This document shows, piece after piece, positions 53,546 to 64,000 of a DNA stretch of 64,000 bases. Each line of letters starts with the position of its first letter. The first letter of the stretch is position 1. This stretch comes from Narthecium ossifragum (taxonomy: Eukaryota > Streptophyta > Magnoliopsida > Dioscoreales > Nartheciaceae), in the NCBI GenBank assembly GCA_963920575.1, contig OY986965.1:13530290-13594289 (forward strand), in the 5' to 3' direction. A model generated the notes under the pieces. It ran no database searches. It was not told the origin of the DNA and saw only the letters and a list, made by a program, of their open reading frames with translations. A program made the position numbers and the translations under genes.

Positions 53546-56500
53546 CTCACATCACCCGTGCCCACGGTCGATCCAACCTCCTTCTTCTTCCTTCCTCATC
53601 ACCGACCGCCGCCCGTCACCACCACTCCGGCCGCCCCCAGCCCTCCAAACCACCATCAACACATTCACCATCGGCCCCCCTCCCCAACTGACCCATCCAT
53701 CGCCCTGAAGCACACCTCCTCCGATGCCGGTGAGTCCCTCTATTTGCGTCGGCCATCGTCGATCCCACTTCAACCGCCGCGCACCACCCCTAACAGCGTC
53801 CAGCCCTCCAAAACACGACCACCACCTTCGCTATCTTCTCCTCTAACTCCTCACAGCATCTTCTTCCTCCAATTTCATCTCCTCTAACGCCGATGAGCCT
53901 CTCCTGTTTCATCCGCCATCTCCAATCACCTCTTCCATTGCTTCCCACCACCCCTAGCCACCTCCAGCACCTTCCTCTGGCCTTCCCGACGTTTTTGCAA
54001 CCCTCCAAACACAAGCTTGAAGCTCGAATCGCCAGATTCTTCTTCCGACGTTCATCCACCGCGTCCGCCATCGTTTATCCACCTCCTGGAACTCCTAATC
54101 TGCAGATTAAATCCCATAGGTGAGGTCACAAACCCTCCATGATGCTTCCTCGATCCTTGCCCACCTCGATTGAAGCTCCGACCGCCGGATTCCAACTCCG
54201 GCCATCTTCTTCGGCGCTGTTCACCGTCGTTCCGCCGCCTGGAGGCCACGATTCTTTGATCAGACCTCACCAGCACATTCCTTGGCCTTCCACGATTCCA
54301 TCCCTACCGGTCCCATCCTCCGGCGACGATGTTCCACCGTTGATCACCAGCCGGCGAGCTCTCAGCCGTCCAATTGATGATGGACGAGTTCCATGTGCTT
54401 TAGCGCTCTGATGTTTGATCGGATGGTCTAGATTGTCAATCAGGACGATTTTTATGGATGCTGATTATTTGGGTGTTGTGGATGGATGCGTTAATGTATT
54501 CTATTGCTTTAATGTCTATATTTTTAATTCCGTGGATGAATGCGTGTACAAGTTCTTGGTCCATATATCCAGAGGAGACTCTGCTGAAATTTTTATGTCT
54601 TTTTGTTATTTTTTCCATTCTATTTTCTTTGATCTTTTGGAAAGGTATTTTTATAACAAGTATTCCTTTGGAAATCATTCACGGGCGAATGATGCACATC
54701 TTCTATATCGATCAGGGGGTTATTTTGATTTTTTTTATATCTCTCATATAATATGGTGATTTTTACGGCTATATTTGTTTTTTATCTTTCTAGAGACATG
54801 ACTTTCAGACAAGACGACATATCTTTCTGGTGGACGGTGTGGTGCGCGTAATGCGAGAGAGGACACTTTTGCACGCCAATACGGTTATCTCTACCCTATT
54901 ATTCTTTGCTTTATTTTAACTTGGTGTAATTGGGGACAATTACATCTAAGTTGGGGGGTAGATTTCTAGGAATTCATACTTTATTTTTTTATGATAACCG
55001 AGAGTATACATCCCCTGAAATATGCCTTAAGAATGAAGTTACGGTATTTATTGATAAAGATGCATATTTTAGAAATTTATCTTCTAAGTTTTCCAGAGAC
55101 TTGTATGCCATATAACATTTAGTCAAATTTTTCTATACATGACACTATTTCTAGCAAATTAACTCTTTTACCATGACTTAGGAATGACTTAGCAATCCTA
55201 AAAGCACTTGAGTACGTTCGCATGCTTAGAAGTTGAGGTTAGACTCTGAACATCAAGCTAGGATGAATTTACAATTCTATGTCATATCACAGAAGATACA
55301 CGAACACATACAATGTTCTGAGTATGCAAAGCGCATAAAGTTATATCTGAAAAAAAGGGGATTTTCAACTTAGTAACCGGGCAGGTTGCCTAACCGGCGT
55401 GATGTTCGCGTAAAAAGGTTGGATTTCCTAAAAAGGAAAAAAATGACCATAAAATGGGAGTTTCAGCTTAGTAACCGGGCAGGGTGCCTAACCAGCGTGT
55501 TGTTCGTGTAAAACGGCTGAAGTGGAAAAGAATTGAAAAAAAGAGAAAAGAATTGAAAAAAGAGAAAAGAATAAAGACAGAAATTGTTATGTAAAGTGGA
55601 AAAGAAGTGGTTGCTTAGGATTGTGGTTCTGACTAGTTGAATTGTTCGGATATAATCTGATACGAGTCGATCCGACTCGACCAACTGGACCGGAACCAAG
55701 AAGAGGAACCAAGCTGGTTCAACCTCTTTCCTAGTTTGACTTGGACTTCCCTAGTTCAAACTAGAGTATTTAATTAGTATTTATCATTAGTCTTTTATTG
55801 AGTCCTAGTTGATTGTTAGGAATTAATTAAGAGTCCTTTTGAGTTAGGAAGTTGAGTTGAGTCAGAAACCTTATTACTTGCTAATTAAGCAAGGGGGTTT
55901 TTCTAGTGGATTAGGACTCTGTCAGGTCTCTATAAAAGGACCTTAGTAGTTTGTATTAGGATATGATGATGAATGATGAGATGAATAATTAAGAATAGTT
56001 GATAAGTTATCATAGGAGTAGAATACCATAGAGGTAGAGATAATATAGCTTCCACCAAATATCCACCATAGATCCACCTTCTTCCCCGTCGGTCATCTTC
56101 CCCACAGCCGGCACCGCCTCCACCAGTGTTTCTCTCTCTCCCGTCACTTTCTCTCTCCTCCACGTCAGCGCCACGTCAGCCCTCTCTCCCAGTCACCTGC
56201 CACGTCAGCATCTCCTTCCTCCCTCTTCTCTCCCGTGCCAAACCCTAAGCTCCACCGCCGGCATCCTTCCCTACCTCCTCTCCGGCCACCCCCGTCGCCA
56301 CCTAAACCCGCCATCCTCTTCCCCTTGGCACCACGACTCCGGCCATACCTTTCACGTCGCCCCACTCCATCTTCTCCGGCGATTCCCACGGCAACCCATC
56401 GTCCCCGACCTCCGTCCCCATCGCCGTCATCCGCCATCAACCCCGATCTCACCTCCAGACCCATCTAAATCCATCGCCTATCTCCCCCGACCCTCTTTCC

Positions 56501-57440
56501 GACGTCCCCAGCCACTCCCGGAGCCTCCCTCGTCGTCCTCGACTCCGGCCGACCCAACCTTCACCGCCGTCTTCACCCGATCCGGCCGATCCGCCACCCA
56601 TCTCCCAGATCCACTCCGTTGGAACTCTTCCCTACCTCCAGGCCACGCTTCCTGCCACTATCCCGACCGCCCCTACGCCGGCGATCTACGCCGGTGAGCC
56701 TCAGCCCTCGGATCCAGGCTGGTTCAGCCCAGCCAACTTTGGCTCAGCCAACTTGGGCCGGTTCAGCCAAGTTTCCTAATTGATCCAGCCAACTTGACCT
56801 GGCTCAAGCCACTTAGCCCAATCCGAGCCAAATTCAATTCCAATAGCCAATCAACCAATCCAGACTTGACCTAGTCGAGTCCTACCCCAATCTGAGCCAG
56901 ATCTGAACCAGATTCGATCCAAATTTAGCCAATTGGACTCAATCAAGTCCGATCAGGCCAATTCTGATCGATTGGAGCAGTAGAGACCCATTACGAGAGG
57001 ATCACGAGTAGACCGCTCGTAACATAATCAAAGGCTTTGAGGCATGTGGAACCAAAATCACACACAGGAGTGTAAGAGTTGTTTCTAATCATGGCTAAAT
57101 ATGTTGAAGTGTTGGAAGGGTGTTATGACAAGCTCTAATTTTCTATCTTTTATATGTCTATGAATTGATGGATATATTCAGGGGTATTATTTCTACTTTA
57201 TGCATTAGAATTAGTGAGTATAATAATGAATTTCTAATGGCATATGTAAGGGGTGTATAGATGTTTGTGAGTGTCATCTCTAAAAACCCTCAGAAGACTA
57301 TAACTCCTCCACTGGGTTAACTCAGGGGTTTAAAGGCTTGTTGCACATGCTAAGTACAATCGTGAGACCTAGTAAAGTGACTAGTTAGATTTACTGCTTT
57401 CTTTTTATATTTTCTTTGCTCGAGGACTAGCAAAGTGTAA
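53546..57440 (+). other. Pol-less 3' region of the element
   Basis: No RT, RNase H or integrase motif on either strand. Two C-rich blocks (53570-54420 and 56080-56700) resemble plant 5' leader DNA and yield Pro/Ser/Arg-rich ORFs from composition. A polypurine-like AAGTTGGGGGGT at 54947 precedes the true PPT. A duplicated block around GTAACCGGGCAGG lies at 55363-55525. An LTR-like piece with CTATAAAAGG lies at about 55650-55960. Confidence 0.7.
55363..55525 (+). repeat. Two-copy repeat around GTAACCGGGCAGG
   Basis: AACTTAGTAACCGGGCAGGT and CAGCTTAGTAACCGGGCAGG, each followed by TGCCTAACC-GCGTG and TTCG-GTAAAA, occur about 97 bp apart. Confidence 0.85.
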
Positions 57441-57451
57441 GTTGGGGGGTG
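57441..57451 (+). other. Polypurine tract
   Basis: GTTGGGGGGTG lies directly before the 3' LTR and would prime plus-strand synthesis. Confidence 0.8.
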
Positions 57452-58895
57452 TGATGAGTCACTTAATATTCATGATTAAACCCCTTAATTTATCTTTGTT
57501 AGCCCAAGAGTATTTGTATTTGATAGTTTGTTAATTGATTTCAGGTTTAACGAAGATTCAAGTTAGAAAATACAGAAAAAGACTAATATGTGGACATTAC
57601 GCCGCTCCACTAGCAGTTTGAAAAGAATTCACCAAATTCTCCAGATAAATCCTAAAGTCCTGAAATTTGGAGGACTTATAGAAGACTTCAAGACGAACAA
57701 CTTTAATGTTGGACACTTTGTGAGATTCTGAACAAATTAATAGCAGTTTTCAAGAATATGAAGATAAACAGATGATGGGAAACTGGTTCGTCGACGCTCA
57801 GGGGAATATTCGCCAAATATTCCATATAAGTCCAAATAATATCAACTCTTCGGGATAGGATAGAAGACTTCCTAATCAACATCTTTCATGTTGAGCACAT
57901 TTCCGAATTCTAGACGGTTTGAACCCAGTCGTGACCGGAAGAGGCTATCAGAATTAAACCAGGAAATCCGAGTTGCTGTAGAGGTCGAACTCAACCCAAA
58001 ACCCTATTTCCGGGAATACACCTATAAGAAGATGTTTGCTGGCCGAAAATTGGAGGTCCCGATAGAGAGAAAAGAGAGAATTAAGGTTTGGAAGATTCTC
58101 TGGAGAAGATGGAGTTGCAGCGTTGATCCCAATCATTCTTCAACGAATCTATGGCTTCCATCACATAGATGAGTAGCTAATTTCTGTACTTAGGGATCTC
58201 ATGAAGCTTTAGTAGATCTTCCATGTATTTTTCTAGTTGAATCTTATACTCTTTTTCTGGACATGATCGTATAGATTTGGTTTTAATGATAAAAGAGTTG
58301 AGGGAACAGAGTTCCTTGACGTATTTTTAGTACAACTTGATTTCGGTGATTGATGGTAGAGATCTATAGGATGGTTTTTATGTGGTTTATGAATAACCGA
58401 TGAGATATTTTATGCTTAGTGATGATAGCTTGTGCTAAGGTTACTCCGAAGACAATCTATGCTAATCAAAGATAAAATATGCCTTTGGAAAACACTCTCC
58501 TTCTTTTAGGGATTCATATAAGCTTAAGAAGCTGTGAATCTATAATGTCTAGATAAGAAAACAAGAGGATAACTAGAGAATACAGGAAGTGAAACTAAAA
58601 TGGATTGAGTAATCCCTAGGTCTTCTCTCATTAATATATTTCAATTTTTTTACATCGCTTTCTTAACTAGTTTTAATTAATCAGTTTCAAAAATCCAAAT
58701 CGATCCTTTTCGCTTTAGGTTTAGAGTTCCGAGATTTAATTCTGATTTCTCCTTCGTAATCAAAGTTTTCCCTATGGTTCGATCCTGTATTTCATCACTA
58801 TTCTTCCCCATAGTTTAGTATTTTGAATAAGGGTTTATAAATTTTATTCTTGATTGAGTTTGAAACGTTTTTAACGACGCGTTCGCGAGCGATCA
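57452..58895 (+). repeat. 3' LTR of the gag-protease-only element
   Basis: 1444 bp, TGATGAGTCACT to GAGCGATCA, followed by the target duplication TCTGT. Confidence 0.95.
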
Positions 58896-58900
58896 TCTGT

Positions 58901-59186
58901 GACCTGAGAGAAGATTGAACTTACAATCAATACCGCTCCCAACTAAAGAGCAACTTACTTGGCTCCCTCCTCAAACTCCCACCACGCTGCATATGCAATG
59001 CTCGCTGCCATTTCCTAATCTCCTGACGCCCAAGCCACCGTGCTCCACCGATGAGTAAACCATACTCCAGCCCACCCTTGACAAAGTCCCAGGCCCTCCC
59101 CATAAAAAACTCTAGCAAACTAACTCAAACCTCCCAAGAACCGCTGCTGACACAACTGTCGCCATCATATCATAAGATTCACAGTG
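58901..59186 (-). other. Kinesin flank between two LTR insertions
   Basis: On the minus strand TTCTCTCAG/GTCACAGA gives a splice acceptor and the exon start that continues across the LTR element into 47925. The rest looks like intron. No upstream kinesin exon is recognised before the solo LTR. Confidence 0.45.
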
Positions 59187-59191
59187 AGAGC

Positions 59192-60614
59192 TGGTTACGC
59201 CTAAAACGTGCACACAGCAATGGTGGTCGCAGCAGTGTAGTAAACACGATCGGTACACATTGAGGTAGAAAAGCTATAGGAAAACACAAGCATTCAAGGT
59301 AGCTAACTAGGGGTTACCAAAATTATAATAATGGAACAAAGCTTGTAACAAGATATGGTTGGTTTGTTGATCAAATTCAGAGGGTAAACAAGGGTTGAAA
59401 GGAGGCGAGGCCTTGGGGATCACCTTCTCTAAACTGGGTATTTTCCTCACCTAGTATCCTTGTATAACACAATCAATGGATTCACATCCCAATCCCTTGA
59501 TCGGAAGGTATAGAAATATAAATCATGTAGTCACAAGATAATGATCTAAATGAATCTATCCTCAATAGTTAATAATGAAACCTTGCTTACAAGGGTCTAA
59601 GATGACGATGTATCAACTGTCACGGCGAACATATCGTAGCAAAGGGGATCCAAGAAGCAAGTGATCTATGCATACATCCATTCTAAATCGACGAAGTATC
59701 AGTCACGACTGACAAAACACAGTAAATAACTAGACATGGCATATAGATCATTATCTAAATATGGATTAAATAACCATCCCCATTATCTAAATATGGATTA
59801 AATAACCATCCCCGCATACGAAAAACATGTCTGGACTTATATGTGGACTAATCAGGTAAAACATGCATTAAAAGCTTATAAGAGTAGAGAGGAATGAAAC
59901 AAAATCAATCATGTATTCAATAAAAGGAATTTGATACAAAGATAAGTGATGAGAAGAAAAACCAGGAATAGAGGATGATCAGCCTGTAGCCCAGTAGAGG
60001 ACTACTCACATTTGCTCATCATCTCTCTCTCTCTCTCTCTCCTATGCCTATGATATACCTCAATGAATTGATACCATAAACCTTACCCCTAGGGGAATAT
60101 TTATAGGCAAAGTTGTTTTATACACTCAGGGGTAAAAGGGGTAATTTGAGTGATCAAAGGATCTTATCCACTGACTAGGAATCTTATCCACTCATGGGTA
60201 AGTGGGCAATTTTAAGTGGTCAAAGGATCTTATCCACTGAATAGGAATCTTATCCACTCAGGAGTAAATGAGTAATTTTGAGTGGTCAAAGGATCTTATC
60301 TCTAGAAAGTTCTAAAATTTTAAGGGTCTCCATTCGATGCGTCCGATGCCAACATGCTTTTTCGATCGATGGGCCATCCAACCGAGTGATCTAACCAGAG
60401 CGATAGTTTCATCTATTTCTTTGACTCTTTATTCTGGAAATCCACAGAGACTCCAAAAACATGTGAAACACACCATTTCAACCCCATTTCAACTACTAAG
60501 GGTATAAAACACCGATTATAACAAATCATACATATTAAACCAGATTTAACAACATTTAATGCACAAATCAGGTATCGAAAACAAGTAATTTGATGCAGTA
60601 TTTGCATCTAATCA
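59192..60614 (-). mobile_element. Solo LTR with U3 tandem repeats
   Basis: Minus-strand ends are TGATTAGATGCA and GCGTAACCA. A perfect 5-bp duplication AGAGC lies at 59187-59191 and 60615-60619. It is 1423 bp with no PBS or internal region. TATAAATA is at 60105-60098 on the minus strand. The GGATTCACATCCCAATC block at 59480 recurs in the LTR at 62646 (near 62920), so the two are related. Confidence 0.9.
60123..60302 (-). repeat. 66-bp tandem repeat in U3, 2.7 copies
   Basis: Units begin at 60123, 60189 and 60255, each with GGTCAAAGGATCTTATCCAC-type sequence. They start about 18 bp upstream of the LTR TATA box on the transcribed strand. Confidence 0.9.
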
Positions 60615-60619
60615 AGAGC

Positions 60620-62645
60620 CTGTAAAACAGACTTGAGAAGAACCACCCTCCCTATCATGCCCCGACCCAGAAAAACCATCCAAATCGAGAGTGAGCCACC
60701 CAAACCTGTTTACATCATCACTAGACACAACAATTATATATATGCTACAAATTTGAACAATTTGGTCCTCTAGTTTATAAAAGAATTTCAACAGTCTCAT
60801 TTATAATTATAGCACAAGAAACCTGTACATTTTACAATTTCAACTCATACAATGGGCAAAACTATAAATAACAAAGTAATACATTTCTCGATTACAACTA
60901 GATTAAGAAATTACACAATTCTGTCCTCAAATATATCAGATCATACATTAATTTGTACAACATTGATCAAAATTGTAAATTAACTGTAGAAGAACTCCTC
61001 GAAGCTCCAAGTCCTTCTTCACCTCGAGAATGTCGTGCCGTCTTTCAAAAGACTACCTGAAAGAAGGAACTGCATCGACCTGCATTACTGATGCAGCCCA
61101 GGTAGGGTGAGCAATAATGCCCAGTAGGATTCTACTATACGGCACATAAGAAACTAACTAATAAATAATAGAAATAAACAATGTAGTCTGGCGCCTAAGT
61201 CTTAGCTCAAGGGAAGTCACAACCTAAACCCAAGCTCGCAATCGACTCATCGCTCTCCACCACAGTCCAGGCAACTACCCTGCCAACTGTGGGCCCTGCT
61301 GAATCGGTGTCAACCAGCATACATTAGGCTACATCCCAATAGCCACTAAGACTAAGGTTCCAGAAGATCAATCAATCCTTGAAGCGATAACAATTTAATT
61401 CTTCTCATCCAAATCGAATCGTATATTCATTCTCATAAAGCTCCGATCGATCACGGGGACCCACGTCTACCCGTAGTCTTGATCGCAACCACCTAAAACC
61501 AACCACGGCCTAGACTCATCTAGATCCGAGCTACCCGAAACCCTCGGATCGGCAATCGAACCCATCGCTTACGACTTAGCCTAAATGCCTCTAATGCAAA
61601 CATTATGCATGAGTCTGCAAAATCAACTAGCCTAGGTGTCTCTATATGATATTTCATCAAACATATCAAGTATAGCATGCGACATGCTAAAAGAGAGCTA
61701 AGCAAATAAGCATAAGTAAAGCTAGGGTTGCAAGGCATACCAGAGGTTAACAAGGCATGCGCGCAACATAAAGCTATCATTACAACCCCGTCATGGGCTC
61801 ACTAGCATCAAGCTATGCATTGATTTAACCACACATAGTATTTCAAAATAGTTAATCTCGTGCCATCTCTTTTTGGCATTTCAGAGGATCTCGACTATGC
61901 ATACATACATAATGTAGTCAAACCATGCATGATATCGATCATCAAACAAGTACACACAGCCGGCCCTAGGCACGAGCATGATATTAGAGCGCATAACTAG
62001 ATAATTAATAAGAGATTATCACAAGTGAGTAAAGGGAGAAACAGTTGGTGCTAGTGATAACAAGTTGTAAGCAAATGAACCAAAGCAACATTCAGCATAA
62101 ATTAACTTGAGGCCCAGGACACAATCATTCAATTGCACGACAGTAGTCGAACAGAACTAAAGGAGATTCCAAGCTAATGCCAACATGAGACCAACTAGAA
62201 TGGAGCGACAGGGGACTATAGAGACATCGATTGGCAGCTAAACACTGATCCAGATAACTAGAAGAAAGACTAAAAACTCAATCAAATTTGACGGCACAAC
62301 CATTGCAATCAAGAAGCAAACCATCAAGCACCCTACATGCTTACCCAGATTCTAACCAGTTTCGAATGAAAGGTGTTAGCAAGTGATCCCAGCAGCAAAC
62401 ACACAAACAGAGCAAACAAACATCCGATCTGGGGAAGAACCAAATCATACAACCCATGAATCAAACCAAACTTCAACGTCTATCGGTTGACGGTCGCCCA
62501 AAGAGGAACAGAGATAAATCCCAACAAGGGTGAACATCCAAGGAAAACAGTGCTAAATAAATCCATCGATTAAACCTAAGTCTCGTTACCATCCCATCTA
62601 CCGATCATCAGCTCTCCAGCCGCTCAATCGGTGATATCGCTCAAA
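60620..62645. other. Unclassified, possibly TE-derived
   Basis: About 2 kb with no supported gene. GTAGGGTGAGCAATAATGCC with CAGTAGG at 61101-61127 resembles blocks found in plant Ty3/Gypsy LTRs, but ends could not be defined. Minus-strand ORFs at 60612-60800 and 61520-61780 have no recognised relatives. Confidence 0.35.
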
Positions 62646-64000
62646 TGTGTCACAACACAGCGGTGCAGTGCAATATAACATAAGAGAGGTCGAACCCACA
62701 GAGAGACAAACAGAAAACAACCAAAACGCAAATAACAATGAATTGAAGACAAACTAGAACTTAAGAATTAACTAAATTATATCAAAGGATCTAATGATAA
62801 TGTAAGATTAACTAGAGATATCAATGTTTTAAGAAGGCTAGGCATCAGGAATCACTTCACTCGGATTTAGGTTCTTCTTATAGCGACGGTTCATTCAATA
62901 CTTAGTTAAGGAATTCACATCCCAATCACCTTAACCTGAAGATATGGAACTATAAACCTATATATCAAAAGATAAATATCTCCTCTTATGATTGACTCTT
63001 CCTTATTATAGTTATAACTTCATCCTACCCAAACCTAAGAATATATGATACCGGCTATCACTACATGCAACATATAGCAAACGTTCCTCAGGACAAAGCC
63101 CTAACCCTATCTTACCATATCTCTAAGAATACACAATACCAACTCTCACAATTGGCAATGCATAGCAAAGATTTCACGAGATAAAGTAGGTAAACAATAG
63201 ATATAACCATGGGGTTACAAGATCATGAAAGAAGCATGACTAGATTCATAATATCATTCATCCACATAGGAATCCATAATCTGAAAATAATCTTTGAAGA
63301 TTCAATACACAGGAAAGAGTTTAATAATAAAGATTAAAACTATGAATCATGATGAAGAAGAAACCCTAATCCTCGCTAGGTCATCCATCCACCATGCCTG
63401 CGGCTTACTCGGCCATGGATGGAGATTTCTTCATCTTCTTCCTTGTTTTTCTCCCCTCCAAAACTCTGTAGAGCCCCCTTTGGAAAAGCTGGACGTCCTC
63501 CTTATATATAAGTATGAAACCCTAGTTTTTATTTTAACCATTGGATCAAATCTGGTCCGTTCATTTTCAGGTCGTCCGACAAGAGATCGATCTTCTTAAG
63601 GATAAAGATCAATCTTATTTCTTTTCTCAATTTTCATAACCTGGATCGCCCCGACTAAGATCGATCTTCTTTGGGAAAGGATCAATCTTCTTTCTCCGTA
63701 GACTGGGTCACTTCCAGATCGCCCAGGTTCAGATCGATTTTTTAAGGATCAGATCGATCTTTTTATAATTGGTCCTCTGTCAACTCTCTGTCAGCGTCTG
63801 AGCACAAAAATAGATCGATTTTCTTTGGGATCAGATCGATCTTCTTCTTCCGTAGCTGCTCGCTCCTGCACACCTCTCGTACTAAAAATGGCATATCTTC
63901 CTCTAGGAAACTCCAAATCACGAACAGTAAAAACTCTCAGAAACTAGACTTCCAAAGTTTTCCAACCATGTATGGCACATCATCTGGTTCATTCCGAGAA
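62646..64000 (-). repeat. LTR of a Ty3-like element, running off the window
   Basis: Begins near TGTGTCACAAC at 62646 and runs past the window edge. It is similar to the LTR at 4640-6197 in layout and, at 63895-63985, in sequence (TCCTCTAGGAAACTC, AATCACGAAC, TTTCCAACCATGTATGGCAC). A minus-strand TATATATAA is at 63510-63502 with a palindrome array upstream. No PBS is next to 62646, so it is either a solo LTR or the 3' LTR of an element lying to the right. Confidence 0.75.
63502..63841 (-). promoter_or_regulatory. TATA box and AGATCGATCT array of the right-edge LTR
   Basis: GATCGATC or one-base variants occur at 63585, 63607, 63659, 63680, 63732, 63752, 63813 and 63834, mostly as AGATCGATCTT. 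The TATA element is at 63510-63502 on the minus strand, about 75 bp from the first copy. Confidence 0.7.

Larger units (their letters stand above)
47931..58895 (+). mobile_element. Complete gag-protease-only LTR retrotransposon in kinesin gene
   Basis: Two similar LTRs (47931-49372 and 57452-58895), TSD TCTGT at 47926-47930 and 58896-58900, PBS at 49378-49395 and a polypurine tract at 57441-57451 define a full 10,965-bp element. Gag and protease are recognisable and broken by stops. No RT, RNase H or integrase is present; 4.3 kb of noncoding DNA takes their place, so the element must rely on enzymes from a relative. The LTRs differ at roughly 5-7% over the first 300 bp by eye, so the insertion is not recent. 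PBS, gag and the GGGAGGCAACCCA block at 53188 tie it to the Athila/Tat group. Confidence 0.93.

Noticed and set aside
53504..56468. Pro-rich and Arg-rich ORFs in the 3' part of the LTR element
   Set aside because: C-rich leader-like DNA open in several frames on both strands. No motif of RT, integrase or envelope was found, although I looked for them there.

Overview
This is nuclear DNA of a flowering plant, given strictly from sequence. The evidence is spliced gene remnants with GT/AG introns, plant-type LTR retrotransposons primed by tRNA-Asp, Mutator-like elements, and plant-only protein families (plant mobile domain, DUF1985/Ulp1, GRF zinc finger, F-box with F-box-associated region). I cannot name the species or decide monocot versus dicot. 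Only two genes look intact: an intronless F-box gene (25205-26611) and a small GRF zinc-finger ORF (28554-28946). Almost everything else is mobile DNA or gene debris.

Layout. 1-6197: 5' half of a minus-strand Ty3/Gypsy Athila/Tat-like element (integrase start, RNase H, RT, protease, gag, PBS, LTR). 7182-9989: a non-autonomous Mutator-like element with terminal inverted repeats and an 8/9-bp target duplication, filled with minisatellites. 10100-16324: a decayed spliced gene ending in Cys/His-rich zinc-binding modules, with a TIR element in an intron and a 0.6-kb head-to-head inverted duplication of its own exon. 17774-24872 (minus): an MRE11 pseudogene whose exon is split by a 5'-truncated Copia element. 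25205-26611: the F-box gene, followed by a 29-nt LINE tail with its own 14-bp target duplication.

27269-41350: GRF gene, DUF1985/Ulp1-like protease gene (split by a solo LTR) and a plant-mobile-domain gene, bracketed by similar inverted termini; possibly one large cargo-carrying Mutator-like element. 42942-43300: 14-3-3 exon fragments. 46779-47910 (minus): kinesin motor pseudogene, broken by a LINE fragment and, just beyond its P-loop exon, by a complete 10.97-kb LTR element (47931-58895, TSD TCTGT) that carries gag and protease but no polymerase genes. 59192-60614: a solo LTR with TSD AGAGC. 62646-64000: an LTR related to the first one, running off the window.

The most unusual signal is regulatory-looking. 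Several different LTRs carry dense arrays of the palindrome GATCGATC in U3. In the two clearest cases the nearest copy lies about 65 bp upstream of the TATA box. A related solo LTR instead has a 66-bp tandem repeat at the same place. The pol-less element carries a related GGTCGACCG array twice, once on each side of gag-protease.
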